From NCBI RefSeq assembly GCF_021155765.1, contig NC_060110.1, positions 17,630,001 to 17,694,000 on the forward strand: a DNA stretch of 64,000 nt. The letters run 5' to 3'. This DNA is from Diprion similis (Eukaryota > Arthropoda > Insecta > Hymenoptera > Diprionidae). Below the pieces are notes generated by a model. It was not told the origin of the DNA. It did not search any database and saw only the letters and a program-made list of their open reading frames with translations. Both the position numbers and the translations under genes were made by a program. How positions within the stretch are numbered: the first letter of the stretch is position 1; the number at the start of each line of letters is the position of its first letter. This document shows positions 50,536 to 63,783 of this stretch, piece after piece.

Positions 50536-53500
50536 ATGGATATAGAAACTGAGAAAGTTATCGATCTTATCTTTCCCGACGGGTTGCCAGGTTAGGTTAA
50601 AGAACAAACCTATTATGATCGAGCGTCTTTACCTATATCTGACCAATTCTCACGATATTATCGAGTTTCAGTAAAAATTTTTCCATGTAAACTTGTCGCA
50701 CACCTAATAAATTTTTTTTCAAATTGTTAGCAGTTTAATATTTGTTACAATAACTCTCTGTATCGATGTAGATTAACTAAGAACTCAATCATAAGTGGAT
50801 ATAATTTTCTACACAGCGTACACGCAATCGTACAAAGTTTTCAAGTATCGTGCAATACTCGTAATGATTGATTTACAATATTAGGAAAAACAAATCAAGT
50901 TTTGGATTAATATGACAATTTGATTACAGAACCATGGAAGGAAAATCCTGACTTTTATCAGTATTTGTCAAAGTTGGGAGGCTTTGATGTGGAACAATTG
51001 AGTAAGTTATAAAATTTGGCATTGTGATGTGAAAGGATATCACTTATCCTGTCTATGTATTTGTAACTGTAACAACATAGTATAAATCTATCTCAATGCA
51101 CCATTGTTAAAGATATAAGTGAAGCATTATTATACATTTGGAACTCGCTGTCATTATGAAATAATCTATTACTTATAATTGCAGTTAAGGAACCCGAGCA
51201 TTTGACTGATGACAAAAATTCTGTACTGCTGCAAACTCAGGAATTAGCCTTTTCTAACTATAAGACATTCATCCGAACTGCTGAAAGTTCACGAGAAATA
51301 TTCAGACAGGTAGAAACAAACAAAATTTGGCAAACTCAGCAATGCAAATTATGAGGGTGTATGCATGCTATTTTTAAAAAATAAGCGTCATAATTAATCA
51401 CTGTGATGTTTAACATATGATTTTTTATTAAAGTTCAATGAGACTGAAAATCACTTGGATAATCTCATTCAAAAGTTACCAGACTTTGCAAAAAGTTGCC
51501 AGTCTTTTTGTGATGCTTCGAAAGATATCAACACACATCGTCGATTGAATGGTCTTACTTTAACCCGCAATGCAGAACTTCTTGAGATACTTGAAATGCC
51601 TCAGTTAATGGAGTCATGTTTAAGAAGTAACCAGTATAACGAAGCTCTAGAGTTATCTCAATATGCTAGGCAACTGGGCGCAAAACATGGAGACATTCCC
51701 ATTATAGCTGTGAGTGATTTCTTATGAGTTTGATCATTTTTGCAAAGAAATGGCTGTCAAATTGGTTTGATGGTCTATCACTGAATTTGTTTTTTTTTCT
51801 CTCAAGTCCATTGTAGCAGAGATAGAAAATAGTTGGTCAGGAATGGTGAGCCAAGTTGTTGGTTCTCTAAGAGGAGATCTTCCGCTTCCAAGGTGTCTGC
51901 AGCTCGTTGGGCTGTTAAGATCGATGGATGCATTCACAGAACCTGAATTACGAATCAAATTCCTGCAGGCTAGAGATAGCTGGCTGCAAGGTTTATTGAA
52001 TGGGATTCCCAAAGAAGATCGTGAGCATCTTTCATATATATTATGACCGCATCTACGTTGTTATTCAACATATTTACCCTCACATACATAAATTACTCTA
52101 TTTTCAGCTAATCAACATCTAACAAAGACAATCGAATTATCAAGGATACATTTATTCAACATAATCACTCAATATCGGGCAATTTTCAATGATGATGATC
52201 ACTTAACATCATCTCGGGATATTATCATTAATGAATCTGCGATATTTCATCATTGGCTAGAAGAAAAAGTAAATCCCTTCTTTGCCTTTTGATGAATTCC
52301 ATAATCGATTACTATTTTATTATGTATCATCGCAAATGCGCAAGACTTGAGAGTGCCTTTTTTTCATGATTTACAGTCTTCTTAATTTTCAGATATTTCA
52401 ATTTTTGACTACCCTTGAGCAAGATTTGCCCGGAGTGACTTCTATAGACTCAGTTCTTGGGCAGTGCACGTATTTTGGGTTATCGTTCAGTAGAGTAGGT
52501 GCAGATTTCACAGCAAGAATGTCTGACATCTTCATCAGTGCTATCGGTAACCGATACGAAACGGCTGTGCGTAGAACAACAAGAAAGTTTGAAAAAGACA
52601 TGGAAACATTTACACTGATCAATAAATTACAAAGGGTCGATGTTAAAGCAGAAACATCAGGGCGCTCTGTGAGAATTTTATCATTTGTTCTATTTTATTA
52701 ATCTAATTGAAAACCTGGTAGTCAGCCTTGTATTAAATAATACAAATGCATGTCTTCTTAGAGAAAAAAATACTAATTAATTGGAAACTCCATTCAATAT
52801 CTTTACAGGAAAATCCTCCAGAACAATTGGTTGAATTTTTCCCCTTAGCTGAATATTGTAATGGACTAATATCAGCTTTCAATGAATTGAGATTGTGCGC
52901 TCCAGTTGCTCTAGCTGACAAGTCTACACATCTTTTGCAAGATTCTCTGCAAAGTGTAGCGAAAGCAATGCTCATATTTTACAAACAAGAACAACAGGTA
53001 AACTGTTCACAATGATTTTTATTTTCGCGTCCATGTGTTTCGTTCTTTATATGACCTAATATATACAATTTTAACTCACTCAATTGTTATAATATGGACC
53101 AAAATCAATGTTGCAGGCATTCACGGCTGCTGAACGAGACAACATGATCACATTTGCAGAATCATTGAATGAACATTTAATTCCTTACGTACAGTATTGT
53201 ATACATGCAATCTTTCCACCAAATCAATGTGCCTCCAGCCTAGGCATCACTGTGAACCAGTTACAAAAAGAGGTGAGTGGAATTTTGTACTCCTTCTTCT
53301 CAACTTTGGCACTTATTTGAATATTTTGCATGTCTCAATAATTCGGTAGTTATTGTTATCAGTTTTTGGGGTTTACAAATTCTCAAAACTCTTTTTCTTT
53401 CAGAGTATTACCTATTTGGATCACAAAAGTATCACTCAACCACTAGCCCCGTTATTGCCAGTCAGACTAATTTCAAAAGACCCGATTTTACCTCAACCGA

Positions 53501-53730
53501 CTGTCACAGGGCCTCTTCTTGATACGTCACAGAAAGAACTAATTTCCAGCAATGACCTTAATGTACTGGAACCTGGCGAAAACGCATCCAAAGAAACCAT
53601 GAACACAAACACAATAAATGAGATGGAGAAAGATCTCGCACCGAATGTTGAAGTACCAAAAATACAAAGCGATACAGGTTTAGAATATAAAGAAGCAGTG
53701 ATGACTGAAAATAATGACGCAACTGATTGA
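50536..53730 (+). CDS. Cog8: Conserved oligomeric Golgi complex subunit 8
   Basis: Subunit of the COG tethering complex on the Golgi, where COG8 joins COG5-7 in lobe B and supports retrograde vesicle capture and glycosylation. Coding exons: 50536-50590, 50930-51001, 51185-51309, 51434-51709, 51807-52020, 52108-52268, 52393-52668, 52809-52997, 53117-53272, 53404-53730; 616 residues against 612 in human, all phases consistent. Family landmarks: [74 protein letters not shown] and [18 protein letters not shown]. The last 80 residues are acidic, disordered-looking and poorly conserved, as in other COG8 proteins. Introns are short, mostly 80-190 nt apart from the first (339 nt). Confidence 0.97.
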
Positions 53731-53887
53731 AATTAAATCTGCTGGACTGCATATATAATTGTACACGTTACTTGGGAAGATGTATGTGTGAATCATCATC
53801 CGGTACTGCAACGAGGAATGATATGCTTGGCCAGTAACGATTTAAAGTGTCTTAAAATATTTCATTTATATGGGCGGGGGAGATACA

Positions 53888-53893
53888 AATAAA
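53888..53893 (+). terminator. Poly(A) signal of COG8
   Basis: AATAAA about 160 nt after the COG8 stop codon. Confidence 0.6.
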
Positions 53894-55100
53894 GAATGTG
53901 GTACACAAAAGGTCATTTGCAAAGTACTGAAAAAAATTATTGAAATTATTACAGTAGGTGAATACAGATGATATAACTATGTTATTACGTAATATTTCAT
54001 GCATCACTGCAGTTACCATTTCTACCTATAATCCGAATTGAAAAATGGTAATGATTTTTGACACTTGCAGTATATACAATATTTTGGTTACAAAATTTGC
54101 AAGTGTTGGTACCTAGTAATTTGGTAATGTGACGCAATTAATACCTGGTAATTGAATAATCGGATTATTATTTATTATAATATTGTCCGAACATGTGGCG
54201 TGATAATTACACTTAAATAAATATATTTATTGAATTTCGTAATTGTGCTCTGTTATCTCTATTTTTTCCACGCAGTATTCTTCAGTAGCAACGTATGCGC
54301 AATAATAATATCTAAATCTCTAATCTACTCAGAACAGAATTATAGAATCTAATTTTTGTATCACAAAGTTTTTTTTATCCAAGTAGCTTAACCAAGGATG
54401 TAATGCTGCATATAAGTTCAATATTCTTTATTAATAATATTCGATTATGTTTAATCGAGATAAAGCAAGAGATGTAAATGAATTATTATAAGAAAGCACT
54501 TTCTTTAGAATCGTTTATAAATTCGTTAACATGGTCTTCGGCAAATAACCAATTTAATGACGAAGTATAAGATAGTTTTTGTATTGTACCCAGTCACATG
54601 TCTTGGCACGTTTTTCTACATACTTTATTTTGTATTACTTCATTTTCGAGCACCAGTGCTGCCTATATAATTGAAACGTAAACATATCCTTGATCCAAGT
54701 TTCTGTAATCGATCAATATTATATCCTATCAGTTCGTTGAAAAAAAATTGCTCTGACGCATGCAAGTAATTTTTGACGTTTAACGTACATGTAACATTCC
54801 GTGCCAGAAGACCACAAAATGACCCCAATTATTCTGAATTTTTTTCAGTTCGTAAATAAGCATGCATTCTTGAGCAAAGTTAACTCATCTCCGATTCTGC
54901 TGTACCTTGTGTACTTTTTTACGAACTTCTTTTATGTTACAGAATACTTTTCTCAGAAATATCTGCCACTTCAATGTGTCCAAAACAAAGCATACGACAC
55001 TTTTGATACAAAGTTTACAACCATCTTTAAACATACATATATTGCAACATCAAAATGTATTTACAATCATTTAATCGAAAATGTATCGACCTCGAAATGT
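53894..55100. other. Intergenic, between COG8 and THAP gene 3' ends
   Basis: AT-rich region between convergent genes, without an open frame of note. Minus-strand AATAAA signals for the THAP gene lie at 54624-54629 and near 54427. Confidence 0.5.
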
Positions 55101-57456
55101 TTATGTATCAAGAAGTCCCGGATCTGGGAGCTCTTCATTGAAATTTAAGATCGGTATGTTTTTGCAATCACTTATTTCAATCCATTCTTCATCAATTTCT
55201 CCAATGATTTCACCACAATCTCCGGTATTTTCTCGAGTTTGACTGTAACCATCAGTTTTCGTCTGGATACTGTCCTCTTCAATCCTGTGCGTCAGCCTGC
55301 TTTCATCTTTCTTTTTTTCTGTTACTTCAATTTCTTCTATTAATTCAATTGTTTCTGGAATTGTTTCAATCAATATGCACTCTTCGTCGCTCGAAGCTGT
55401 TCCTAAAGGAGCAATATTGGGCGAATTTGGTTTAGTGGAAATTTGTTTTGAGTGGCGCATCATGTAACTTTGCTTAATTTTTCTCACATCTTGGAGTAAT
55501 TTTTCATACTCGTCCTCCTCTCGTTTCATCCAGTCGAGTGCAGTTGGATTGTTTGTCCGTCGCAAATTAGATATCGCCGCAATTTCCCTTTCATCATTCT
55601 CCTTCATCTTTTTACTCAAGTTAGCCATTTGTATCTGCAACTTCCTGACTTTTTCCAATTCTCGCATGTGTCTCTGCCTTAACACTTTGAGTTTCATCTC
55701 TCTGACGTCTTTCAACAATTTTTCATATTCCTCCTTCTCACGTATTAACCAGGTCGATTTAGGCCCAGTCTGCTTACTCCCTACTCTCGAATTTGGCAGT
55801 ACAACTTTTTCGTGACTACTTTCTTCCATCTTCTCCTCTAGTTCTGTCAGATGCAGCTGTAACCTCATGATTTTTGACTGTTCTCGCTGTCGTCTCGCCT
55901 TCAATTCCTCAAGTCGTTTTCGAAGTTGGTCAGAATCTTGCTGGTCTTCAGTATTTGGAGATTGAACTCTGCTGGCAGTTGAGTGACTGTACCTGCTGAC
56001 ACAGTATGTATATTATAGTATATCAGCTTAAGGTACTTCTAAAGTTATCAAAAAATGTTAAGAGACCATCCTCTCTCCCATAGGAACAGTAGGAGCTAAC
56101 AAATTATGGGCTGTACTCACGTCTGATCTTGAGATGTGATTTTCCCCTTTGATTTCACTAGAGTTGGCACACAAGAAGTGTCTTTTACTTTTGACTCTTT
56201 ATTAGTGTACTGTTTTACTTTTGGTATGGAACTTTTATTGGGATTACTGGATATCATAGACTTTCTAGGGGATTTTTTACTGACTCTAAAGTTCTTTTGG
56301 TCAACATCTTCATCCGATTGTTTTGAAATCCACAATTTCTTTCCAAATGTGACAGTATTAGAATTGTCTTCATTTTCTCTATGAGCTGGTAAATAAATAG
56401 TTTCAAACTGCGTCGCGTTTGAAGTGACTTGAACATCGGCAAGATTTTTATATACAGTGATTTTAAGTAAAGGTTTCTCACTGCTTAAATCATTGGTGGA
56501 AACTTTTTCATTTGGTTTTGATAAAATCTTTCTTAACTTGGAATCTATTCCAAATTTCACTTCAGTCTCATTTGATTCACCGTGTTTTGCATGTACTAGT
56601 GCTACAGGCACTGCAGGTTTTCGTTTTAGTAATGTTACTTTACTTCTGTGTGGTTCACTTTCATGAATTATTTCTTCGGGTATTTGTGTTCTATTTATCT
56701 GTACTAACGTAGTACCAGATTTCACGTGTACTGTGTTTTGACTCTGCTTCTTTACTCGACGCCTAATTCCTTTGTTAACAGGCATTTTTCTCTCACAGGG
56801 AAATATCGTAGGTACAGCATTAGGCAACAAATAAGGATTTTTCTTGTTCAGGTGCCAGGCAATATATTTCCTATGGAAGTGTTCGCTACATATCTGACTG
56901 ATTTCTGATGGCTTGAATCCTGTATTGTTAATTTGCAGCAGCCATCTGTTGAGTAATGATGTGTTTTCCAAAGGAAATCTGAAAATTGAGTATATAAATA
57001 TAGGCAAACATAAATAAATGGCTATGAATAATCTTACAGAAATCAATCTTGAAAACGGAGACAATTTAGGGTTTAACAATCCTGTTAGTTTTACTCAAAG
57101 CACAGAAGACGCGAGAGAAAAAAAGGAATCATTGAGACTCATTATCAAGCCAATTCAACAATGAAACCAGTTCCACAGTATACATATTAGAATGGAAAAA
57201 TGCAGAATACTTCAGGCTGCAGTTGATTCATCATGGCTTTGCGATAACTAAAATACGACTTAAGTTGCGAAATTTGAAAAATTATCAAGCTTTTAATTGA
57301 TTAATTGTTATTTCTTTACATGAGTTGCGTAGTTTTGGAATGAGTACATGCTTAAAAAGTAAAAAAGATTCAAGTGTACACGTACTTAAAGTATCCGATA
57401 CGCTTGTTATTAGTTTCTTTATAACTATCACAACCCGTGATGCAACAGCTTTGCAT
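55101..57456 (-). CDS. THAP-domain protein with duplicated coiled coil
   Basis: Probable DNA-binding protein; THAP is a C2CH zinc finger shared with P-element transposase and many cellular regulators. Coding exons: 57386-57456, 56121-56978, 55101-55995 (complement), 607 residues. Zinc ligands: Cys5 (or Cys4) and Cys9 in MQSCCITGC, then Cys54 and His57 in CSEHF. Other THAP marks: FKFP at 23-26, Trp36, FKP at 45-47, AVPTIF at 78-83. Residues 85-340 are Lys/Ser-rich and look disordered. Residues about 335-490 are a charged coiled coil made of a 73-residue unit repeated. A hydrophobic stretch in acidic surroundings (DEECILIETIPETIELIEEI) resembles a SUMO-interaction motif. Exon 3 has tandem CAGCAG acceptors. 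I do not recognise an orthologue, and no transposase catalytic domain is present. Confidence 0.85.
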
Positions 57457-57751
57457 TTTTTTGCATTTAAGATATTTTCAATTTGGGCTTACGGAAAGTT
57501 TATTTTCTGGAGCACTGAAACTCGGAGAATGCATCAAACGGTGAACCTAACCTCTCGTGTGTTGTTCTCTGACCGTTGACGTTAAAAATTCAATCGGCAG
57601 CCAGAAATCGACTTTCGAGTTTCGATTGCAAAACCTCGGTCGGACATGGTTGGAAATTTGACGAGTCTTGTATTTTTGAAATTTGGTCAAGTCGAAGAAA
57701 CATCGCGTTCATTTTAGTCAACCTGTCGAGAACTCTGACGTATATATTGCC
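57457..57751. promoter_or_regulatory. Divergent promoter of the THAP gene and LRRC9
   Basis: Only 295 bp separate the two start codons, so one bidirectional promoter must serve both. It contains AACCTAACCT at 57544-57553, the reverse complement of the decamer at the first COG8 donor. No TATA box is evident. Confidence 0.6.
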
Positions 57752-60700
57752 ATGGACACGCAGTCGAGAAAGAAGAAAAGAGGAGAAAAATCAGGGAATT
57801 CAGGCCAGTTGGATTTTATAATTTCCGAACCTCTCGAAGTGAAGAAAAACGAATTATACCTGTTTGCTTGTGAAGCATCACACTTCCAAAATCTTATTTC
57901 GACGCATCGAAGTTTGCATACATTGGTGATAATTGGGCAACCCGGGATCACATCCCTGAACGGCATTTCGAACCTCATAAATCTTCAAGAATTATGGGTA
58001 GTAGAATGCCTTGTACAGGTAAAGCAGATTAAGCTAGGTCCATTTTTTCTCTTCCATCAAATTTGAACAGAATCGATGAGAGAAGTATTTCGTTTACTCT
58101 TCACTGCGGGAGTATTCGATTCTTATATTATTTTGAAAAACCATTTACCTTACTGGGCTGGTATTTTGCATTCGTATTCATTCACGTCCAAAGTGACTCC
58201 AAAAAATTTGTACAAAGAATTTTATTGGTAATTGTACAAGTTACAGCCAGGCGCATAGCCAATATACGTACGATTGAAAAAATATTGTCTTGTGAGCAAA
58301 GGTCTCAAAACTTTAGAAATTTAATCTTAATCTGCATATTTTTACGATATCGAATTATTAGAACAAGCAATATTTAAAAATCTTTTTTTGCCGTACTATA
58401 GTAAAATGCGATTCCAATTCTTCAGGATATCTCAGACCTTGAAAGATGTTGCAAGTTGGTAAAGTTGTATTTGTACTCGAACAGTATCAACGAAATACCA
58501 AACATGTCGAACAGTACGGAATTGAAATTATTGTCGCTATCTGGAAACAAAATTTCTCATCTCGAGGTGAATTATGAATAGATCTTCATCCGGTTGTAGC
58601 TGGATGATAGAATTTGAAAACTGATACGTAATTGTGTTTTTAGAATTTCAACAGTATGCCAAAGCTGCGAGAATTATACTTGGCAAATAATAGAATAAAA
58701 AAGATTGGAGATAGCTTTTTGCAAAGTCCACGTTTGACCGTCATGAATTTAGCTGGAAATACTTTATATCAGTTACAGGTATGAAATTCCTCTCCGTAAA
58801 CATTAGATTATTTTGGTGGAAGGTATTGTAATTAATAGTGAAATAATTTTTATTCCATCTTGCTGAAACAGGATATTCAGAATCTTTCCTTCCTCCCGAG
58901 TCTACAGTCCGTCGTTTTTGCTGATCCAATGTACGGCGAGTGTCCACTAGTCTCGTTGTCAGCCTACCGATATTTTGTCATAAACTATCTGCCTACCTTG
59001 AATGAATTGGATCACTACCGGATCACCAGCGAGGAACGTTCTTACGTAACGGAATTTTTCAAGTACCCACATTTTGTAGATTTCATTCCATAAATCTGGC
59101 TTGTGGTATTAGATCAGTACACATTCAAAATATTGTCCTGTAAGGTTTTAATTTTGAACAGATTAACGGTAGACGTGATCTTTAGGTACATTATATTAGT
59201 ATGTTCCTCTCGTTTTACGCAATAATAGTTACAGTTTATTCTGCAGGAGTAAAATAATGTTTTATAACATGCTGTGGCACAAGTATTTGGACAATTTCGC
59301 AAAGTCTCTTAAGGAACGTCTCACGGAGAGCAAGCAGCGAATCCGAGAGTATCGAGAAGATATTTACATCGCTAAGCTGAGACAGCTACGGGTTGGGTCT
59401 TACAAATTGAACACATCGTAAAAATTTGCGAAATAATATTCAAAAAAATATCTGTAATTTCATATTTTATTGTCACAGTAGATTACTAGAAATAACGAGG
59501 TTCCCGCGATATCAAGAGAGTTGCTATCCCATGAGATTTTGCGAGAGATATACTCTGATGTTGACGCCTATGACGCTTTGAAGGAACAATGGATAAAGAA
59601 TGCCAAAATTAAGTTTGAAGTATGAGCCAAACTGTATTTCTTTTATACACGTGCATGATACTAGTAGTTCCATTTTAGTCTATAGTACCCATCAGGTACT
59701 TTCAGGTATTAGTTCAGTGTTACTAGACGGTTCTTCGCATTGTGCTTATTTCTTACGTAATTATCAACCAATTAATACTCAATTATGCTATAACTGATGG
59801 TCAGGTTTTTTGCTAATATTATCCACGTATATTCTACTTGAAATAAGTTCTCATTTTATCAGATTATATTTGTGCATGGTCAGATGCTGCAGCGACAATT
59901 GAGCTTAACAGTCCAGCATTGTGGCAATATGAACTTCACCCAGTACATGCCAGGTGCAGGAAATGCACTTGTTCAGATATGTCAGGACATATGCAATGAT
60001 TCGCTTTGTCCCACTGTGAAACAGTAAGTACAGTATAATCGAAAAAACTGACAATGACCGACAACGTCAATTAGCTGAAACACAAATACTCAGTATTAAA
60101 AATGCTGTAAGGAAGAGTTAAAATCTATTTGAATCATTAAATTGGTTATGACCACAATTACTTTGACAATTTCAGGGATCTAGGAATAATAGGTGTCCAC
60201 GTTCATTGTGTTACAAAAGTTGTTAATAACACAAACGACGCTCTGCGCTTGTGTAATTACTTCAATGAAAGTACGACGGATGAGGAACAGTCGTCGGACT
60301 CTGTATTTACATTTTTAGTGAAACCTGTCGAGGTTGTGGGGTTTGAAAAGTGGCCTTTCGATGTCTTTGAACAAGAGTTCTTTGATGAGGTAACTCGTCA
60401 ACTTTTCGTACTATACGAAAGCTGTCGGATGTGTGTAAAAAGGATTCGCTGTTTGTTGCCAGTGACACATAGAATTTGGTGTTCGCAAATGTAATGTCGT
60501 GTCGTATACGAAATTGAATGGAATGATTTTCTCTTGGTAGAGAGAAATAATAACCAGCGATTGCCTTGCCGCTGCTGATGCTGAATGGGCAGCCAGAATT
60601 TCTTCGAAGCAAAAGTCTTCAATTGATCCATTATATTCACCCAATGAACACCGAATAGCAATCCTCGTTCAGCTGCCACTCTCTGTGCTGACGACGAAGT

Positions 60701-63700
60701 AATAGTTCAATTTTCATTCATGCTCACCGCATTTAGCACATATTAGAATACTAGACGGGAAGTCTGTATAATCGTTACTAATGTGCCATTTGCTAAATAT
60801 CCTGTAAGGGTCGAAAAACAGGACAATTATCACAGGATGCATTTGGGGTTTAACGAGGATACTTGTCGGTGTCTGTCCATTGTAAATCCCGAACATGCGA
60901 AGCCTGTTTTTGCCGTGGAGTATGAATACATCTTTGAGGTATTGTCGTTCGAGTACATTGTCTTTGTTATTAGCATTCAACTGTTATATTGCAGGCTAAT
61001 TTTCACTCGCTAGAGATATTGCTTACATATTTCCTTTCCGCATAGAATGGATCTGAAAAGTACATGTCCAAGAAACCTCGCCGTGAAGTGGTCCGATCAA
61101 ATCCAACGAATACTTGGCCAATTTTAGACTTTGCAAATTTACTCAAGTGTCTGAGTTTGATGGAACTTGATATTTGCAAACTGCAAATTATTGACCTCTG
61201 TGGTCATGGTATCTATAAACTTGGTGCTATGACTGATTTGCCAAACTTGAGAGAACTAAATCTCAGCTACAACAAACTAACTGCGATACCAGACTCGTCT
61301 ATGCTGAAAAGTGTCAGAAAATTAGACGTCAGTTTTAATGAAATTCAATCATTTGGGATGGACACATGTTTACCATTGCTGGAAAGCTTGAACGCTGCAT
61401 GGAACAGTCTTTTCGGATTTATCGAGTCCTTGGAATCTCTTAAAACTATCGCTCCAAATTTGATTACTCTCAATGTCAAGCACAACCCATTCAACGACGT
61501 CATTACAACAGAAGCCACGTCTTCACTAGCGCAGGCCGCTATACCGTCATTAAAGTATTTTAACGAGAAGACGTTTTGTCATACTACTCATGCAGGACAT
61601 ATCAATCAACATCCTTGGATAATCGACCATTTTGAAATGGCAGACTGGGCCAAGTTGAGAGTCATCAAGCATAATCTGGAGGGTGTCATTTCGGAACCTA
61701 ATAAACGTTTGACCTCACCGTTACTAATTAATAACACACAATTGGAAAACGTTCAGTATGCCAACTTGGTAGACAATCAGTTGAGTGGCGTGGAATTCAT
61801 TACAGAATTTCAACAACTAAAAGAGATTTATTTGGCGAATAATCTGTTGACAAAAATTTTACTCGACAAGTCTGCAAACAATTTGACTAAGCTGAGTCTC
61901 TGCTGCAACTTTGTCGTGAAAATGGATGGGATAATACAGGAAAATCTTCCAGTCTTGAATTACCTCGACTTGTCCAATAACCTGATTACTTCATTGACTT
62001 CAATGGGTGTTTTTTACACTTTGACCGAATTTTACTGCTCTCATAATAATATCAGTACACTTTCCCAAATATGTAATCTGAAGAATTGGATTGGGCTCAA
62101 GATTGTAGACATCTCAAATAATCCAATTGATTGCACGAGTTTATGCAAGAAGTTTATAATATTCCACATATCCAAGGTCGAAGTAAGATGATCGACACTC
62201 AATAGTTTCTCCGTATAAAAACCTGCTATTCAAATTGACTGTTCGTGACCAGTTTTGATTATTTTCATTGCATTGCGGCATTCACAGTATCATTATAACG
62301 CAATACAATATTGATATTATAACACCACATGCGAATTTTTTTCCATTTTTAGAACAGTCAGCTTTTACGTACGCTAGTCTGCGAATTTTCATTATTATCT
62401 GTAGGGTGAAACCCTTGCCATCATATTTCACTTGCTATCTGCTGCATTTACAAGTTGGCGTAACATGATTCTTTCGATTATTGGAATCCTTAAAAGTTGA
62501 AGTCTTAATTCTCCATGATTAGTATGTCGGTGGTGAGTGTGTGACCAGTTCGGATATATTAGAAGCGAATCAAACATTTGGGGGTTCTTTGGACAAGGAC
62601 ACGATTGTTAACATGCCGAATGTCAATAATCTGCAAAATCTCAAGCAGCTCAGCATCACTAACTGTGCTATAAAAAAAGTATTTGAGATACCTTCTGGAC
62701 GCTTACAAAATTACGTATCACTTGCATTTAAATCTGATCTGATTTGCTACTACCAATTGTGTGGTCGAGACAAGTCTTGGATTCTCTGAAATTTCTCTAA
62801 CCGTTGATGGTTACAGGTGAATCTGACAGAGGATCTCCTACCCAATCTCGAAAGTTTGGATCTTCGACAGAACCAAATCACAACTTTGTGCGGTCTCCAT
62901 ACTCTGAAAAAGTTGCAAACATTAAGTCTGAGCCACAACCAAATCGGGAGATCGATGACTGTTTATCAGAAAGATTTAGTCCTGCCCAAACTTTTATTTC
63001 CCAATTTGGTTACTCTCTTCTTAGATCACAATGGCATTCGATCTCTGGTGGAATTTAATTTTCAAAGCATGCCGATGCTAAAATATCTCTTCTTGCAACA
63101 CAACGAGTTGCAGGACGTCAATGGTACCGAAAATGATAATTCACGATTTCAGTGTATCCTTCGTGTTCGATCGATACGAAATACAGGGTGAGTTTTTTCC
63201 AGTGTCCCATTGAGAGGAGCTTGGCTGTGCTTAGATTCCACATGTCTCCACGAGAAAACTCACCCTGCATATTTTTTTTCACATACTCATGTAAATTTAA
63301 TACAAATTATTTGACAGGAGTGCAAGGCTGTGCGGGATTGGAAACTTTGGTGGTGGATCATAATAAAATTCAAATGATTACAGAAGAGGATTTTCACTCG
63401 GAAAATAATATTAGATCATTTCTCTCAGAGTACAATAAAATAAAATTTCTGAACTTTGTCAGACGTCTTTCAAAAATTGAAAAGCTATTTGTCTCTAACA
63501 ACAAATTGTCTGTGCGTAACGATCAATTTAATAATTCTTCAATGCTTTGTCATCGCGATTTGTAATCCGACTATACTTATCTAATAGTTTCTGAATTTTC
63601 GCATAGGACAAGGATCAGATCAAGAACCTAGGCCAATTAAAACGTCTGAAGGAAATCACAATACTCGGAAATCCTCTTTGCAAAAGAACAAATCATTACA

Positions 63701-63783
63701 AGCTCGCTTTGCAAGCTCTGGTCACGTTGAGGCGTATCGACGGTCATTCAGTAATGCCGAAAGACTATTTAGACGATGAATAG
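57752..63783 (+). CDS. LRRC9: Leucine-rich repeat-containing protein 9 (LRRC9)
   Basis: Large LRR protein of unproven function in insects; vertebrate LRRC9 is about 1450 residues. Coding exons: 57752-58018, 58426-58566, 58644-58778, 58872-59062, 59247-59391, 59482-59619, 59863-60023, 60176-60389, 60541-60698, 60755-60938, 61046-62182, 62523-62714, 62817-63123, 63318-63511, 63607-63783; 1246 residues, phases all consistent. Blocks: N-terminal LRRs (ELYLANNRIKKI) capped by VVFADPMYGECPLVSLSAYR as in LRRC9; a helical stretch (SKIMFYNMLWHKYL); a middle LRRC9-specific domain (GIIGVHVHCVTKVVN); and two further LRR blocks (LRELNLSYNKL, LNYLDLSNNLI, LESLDLRQNQI, LETLVVDHNKI) ending GNPLCKR. The acceptor at 60754 has a weak pyrimidine tract, and the donors at 62714 and 63511 are chosen by homology. 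Confidence 0.9.
63184..63267. repeat. Small terminal inverted repeat element in LRRC9 intron
   Basis: CAGGGTGAGTTTT at 63184-63196 and its exact reverse complement at 63255-63267 bound an 84-bp block in the intron after 63123. TA precedes the left end, and TA also occurs two bases beyond the right end, so a target duplication is not clean. The form suits a tiny Tc1/mariner-type MITE. Confidence 0.5.
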
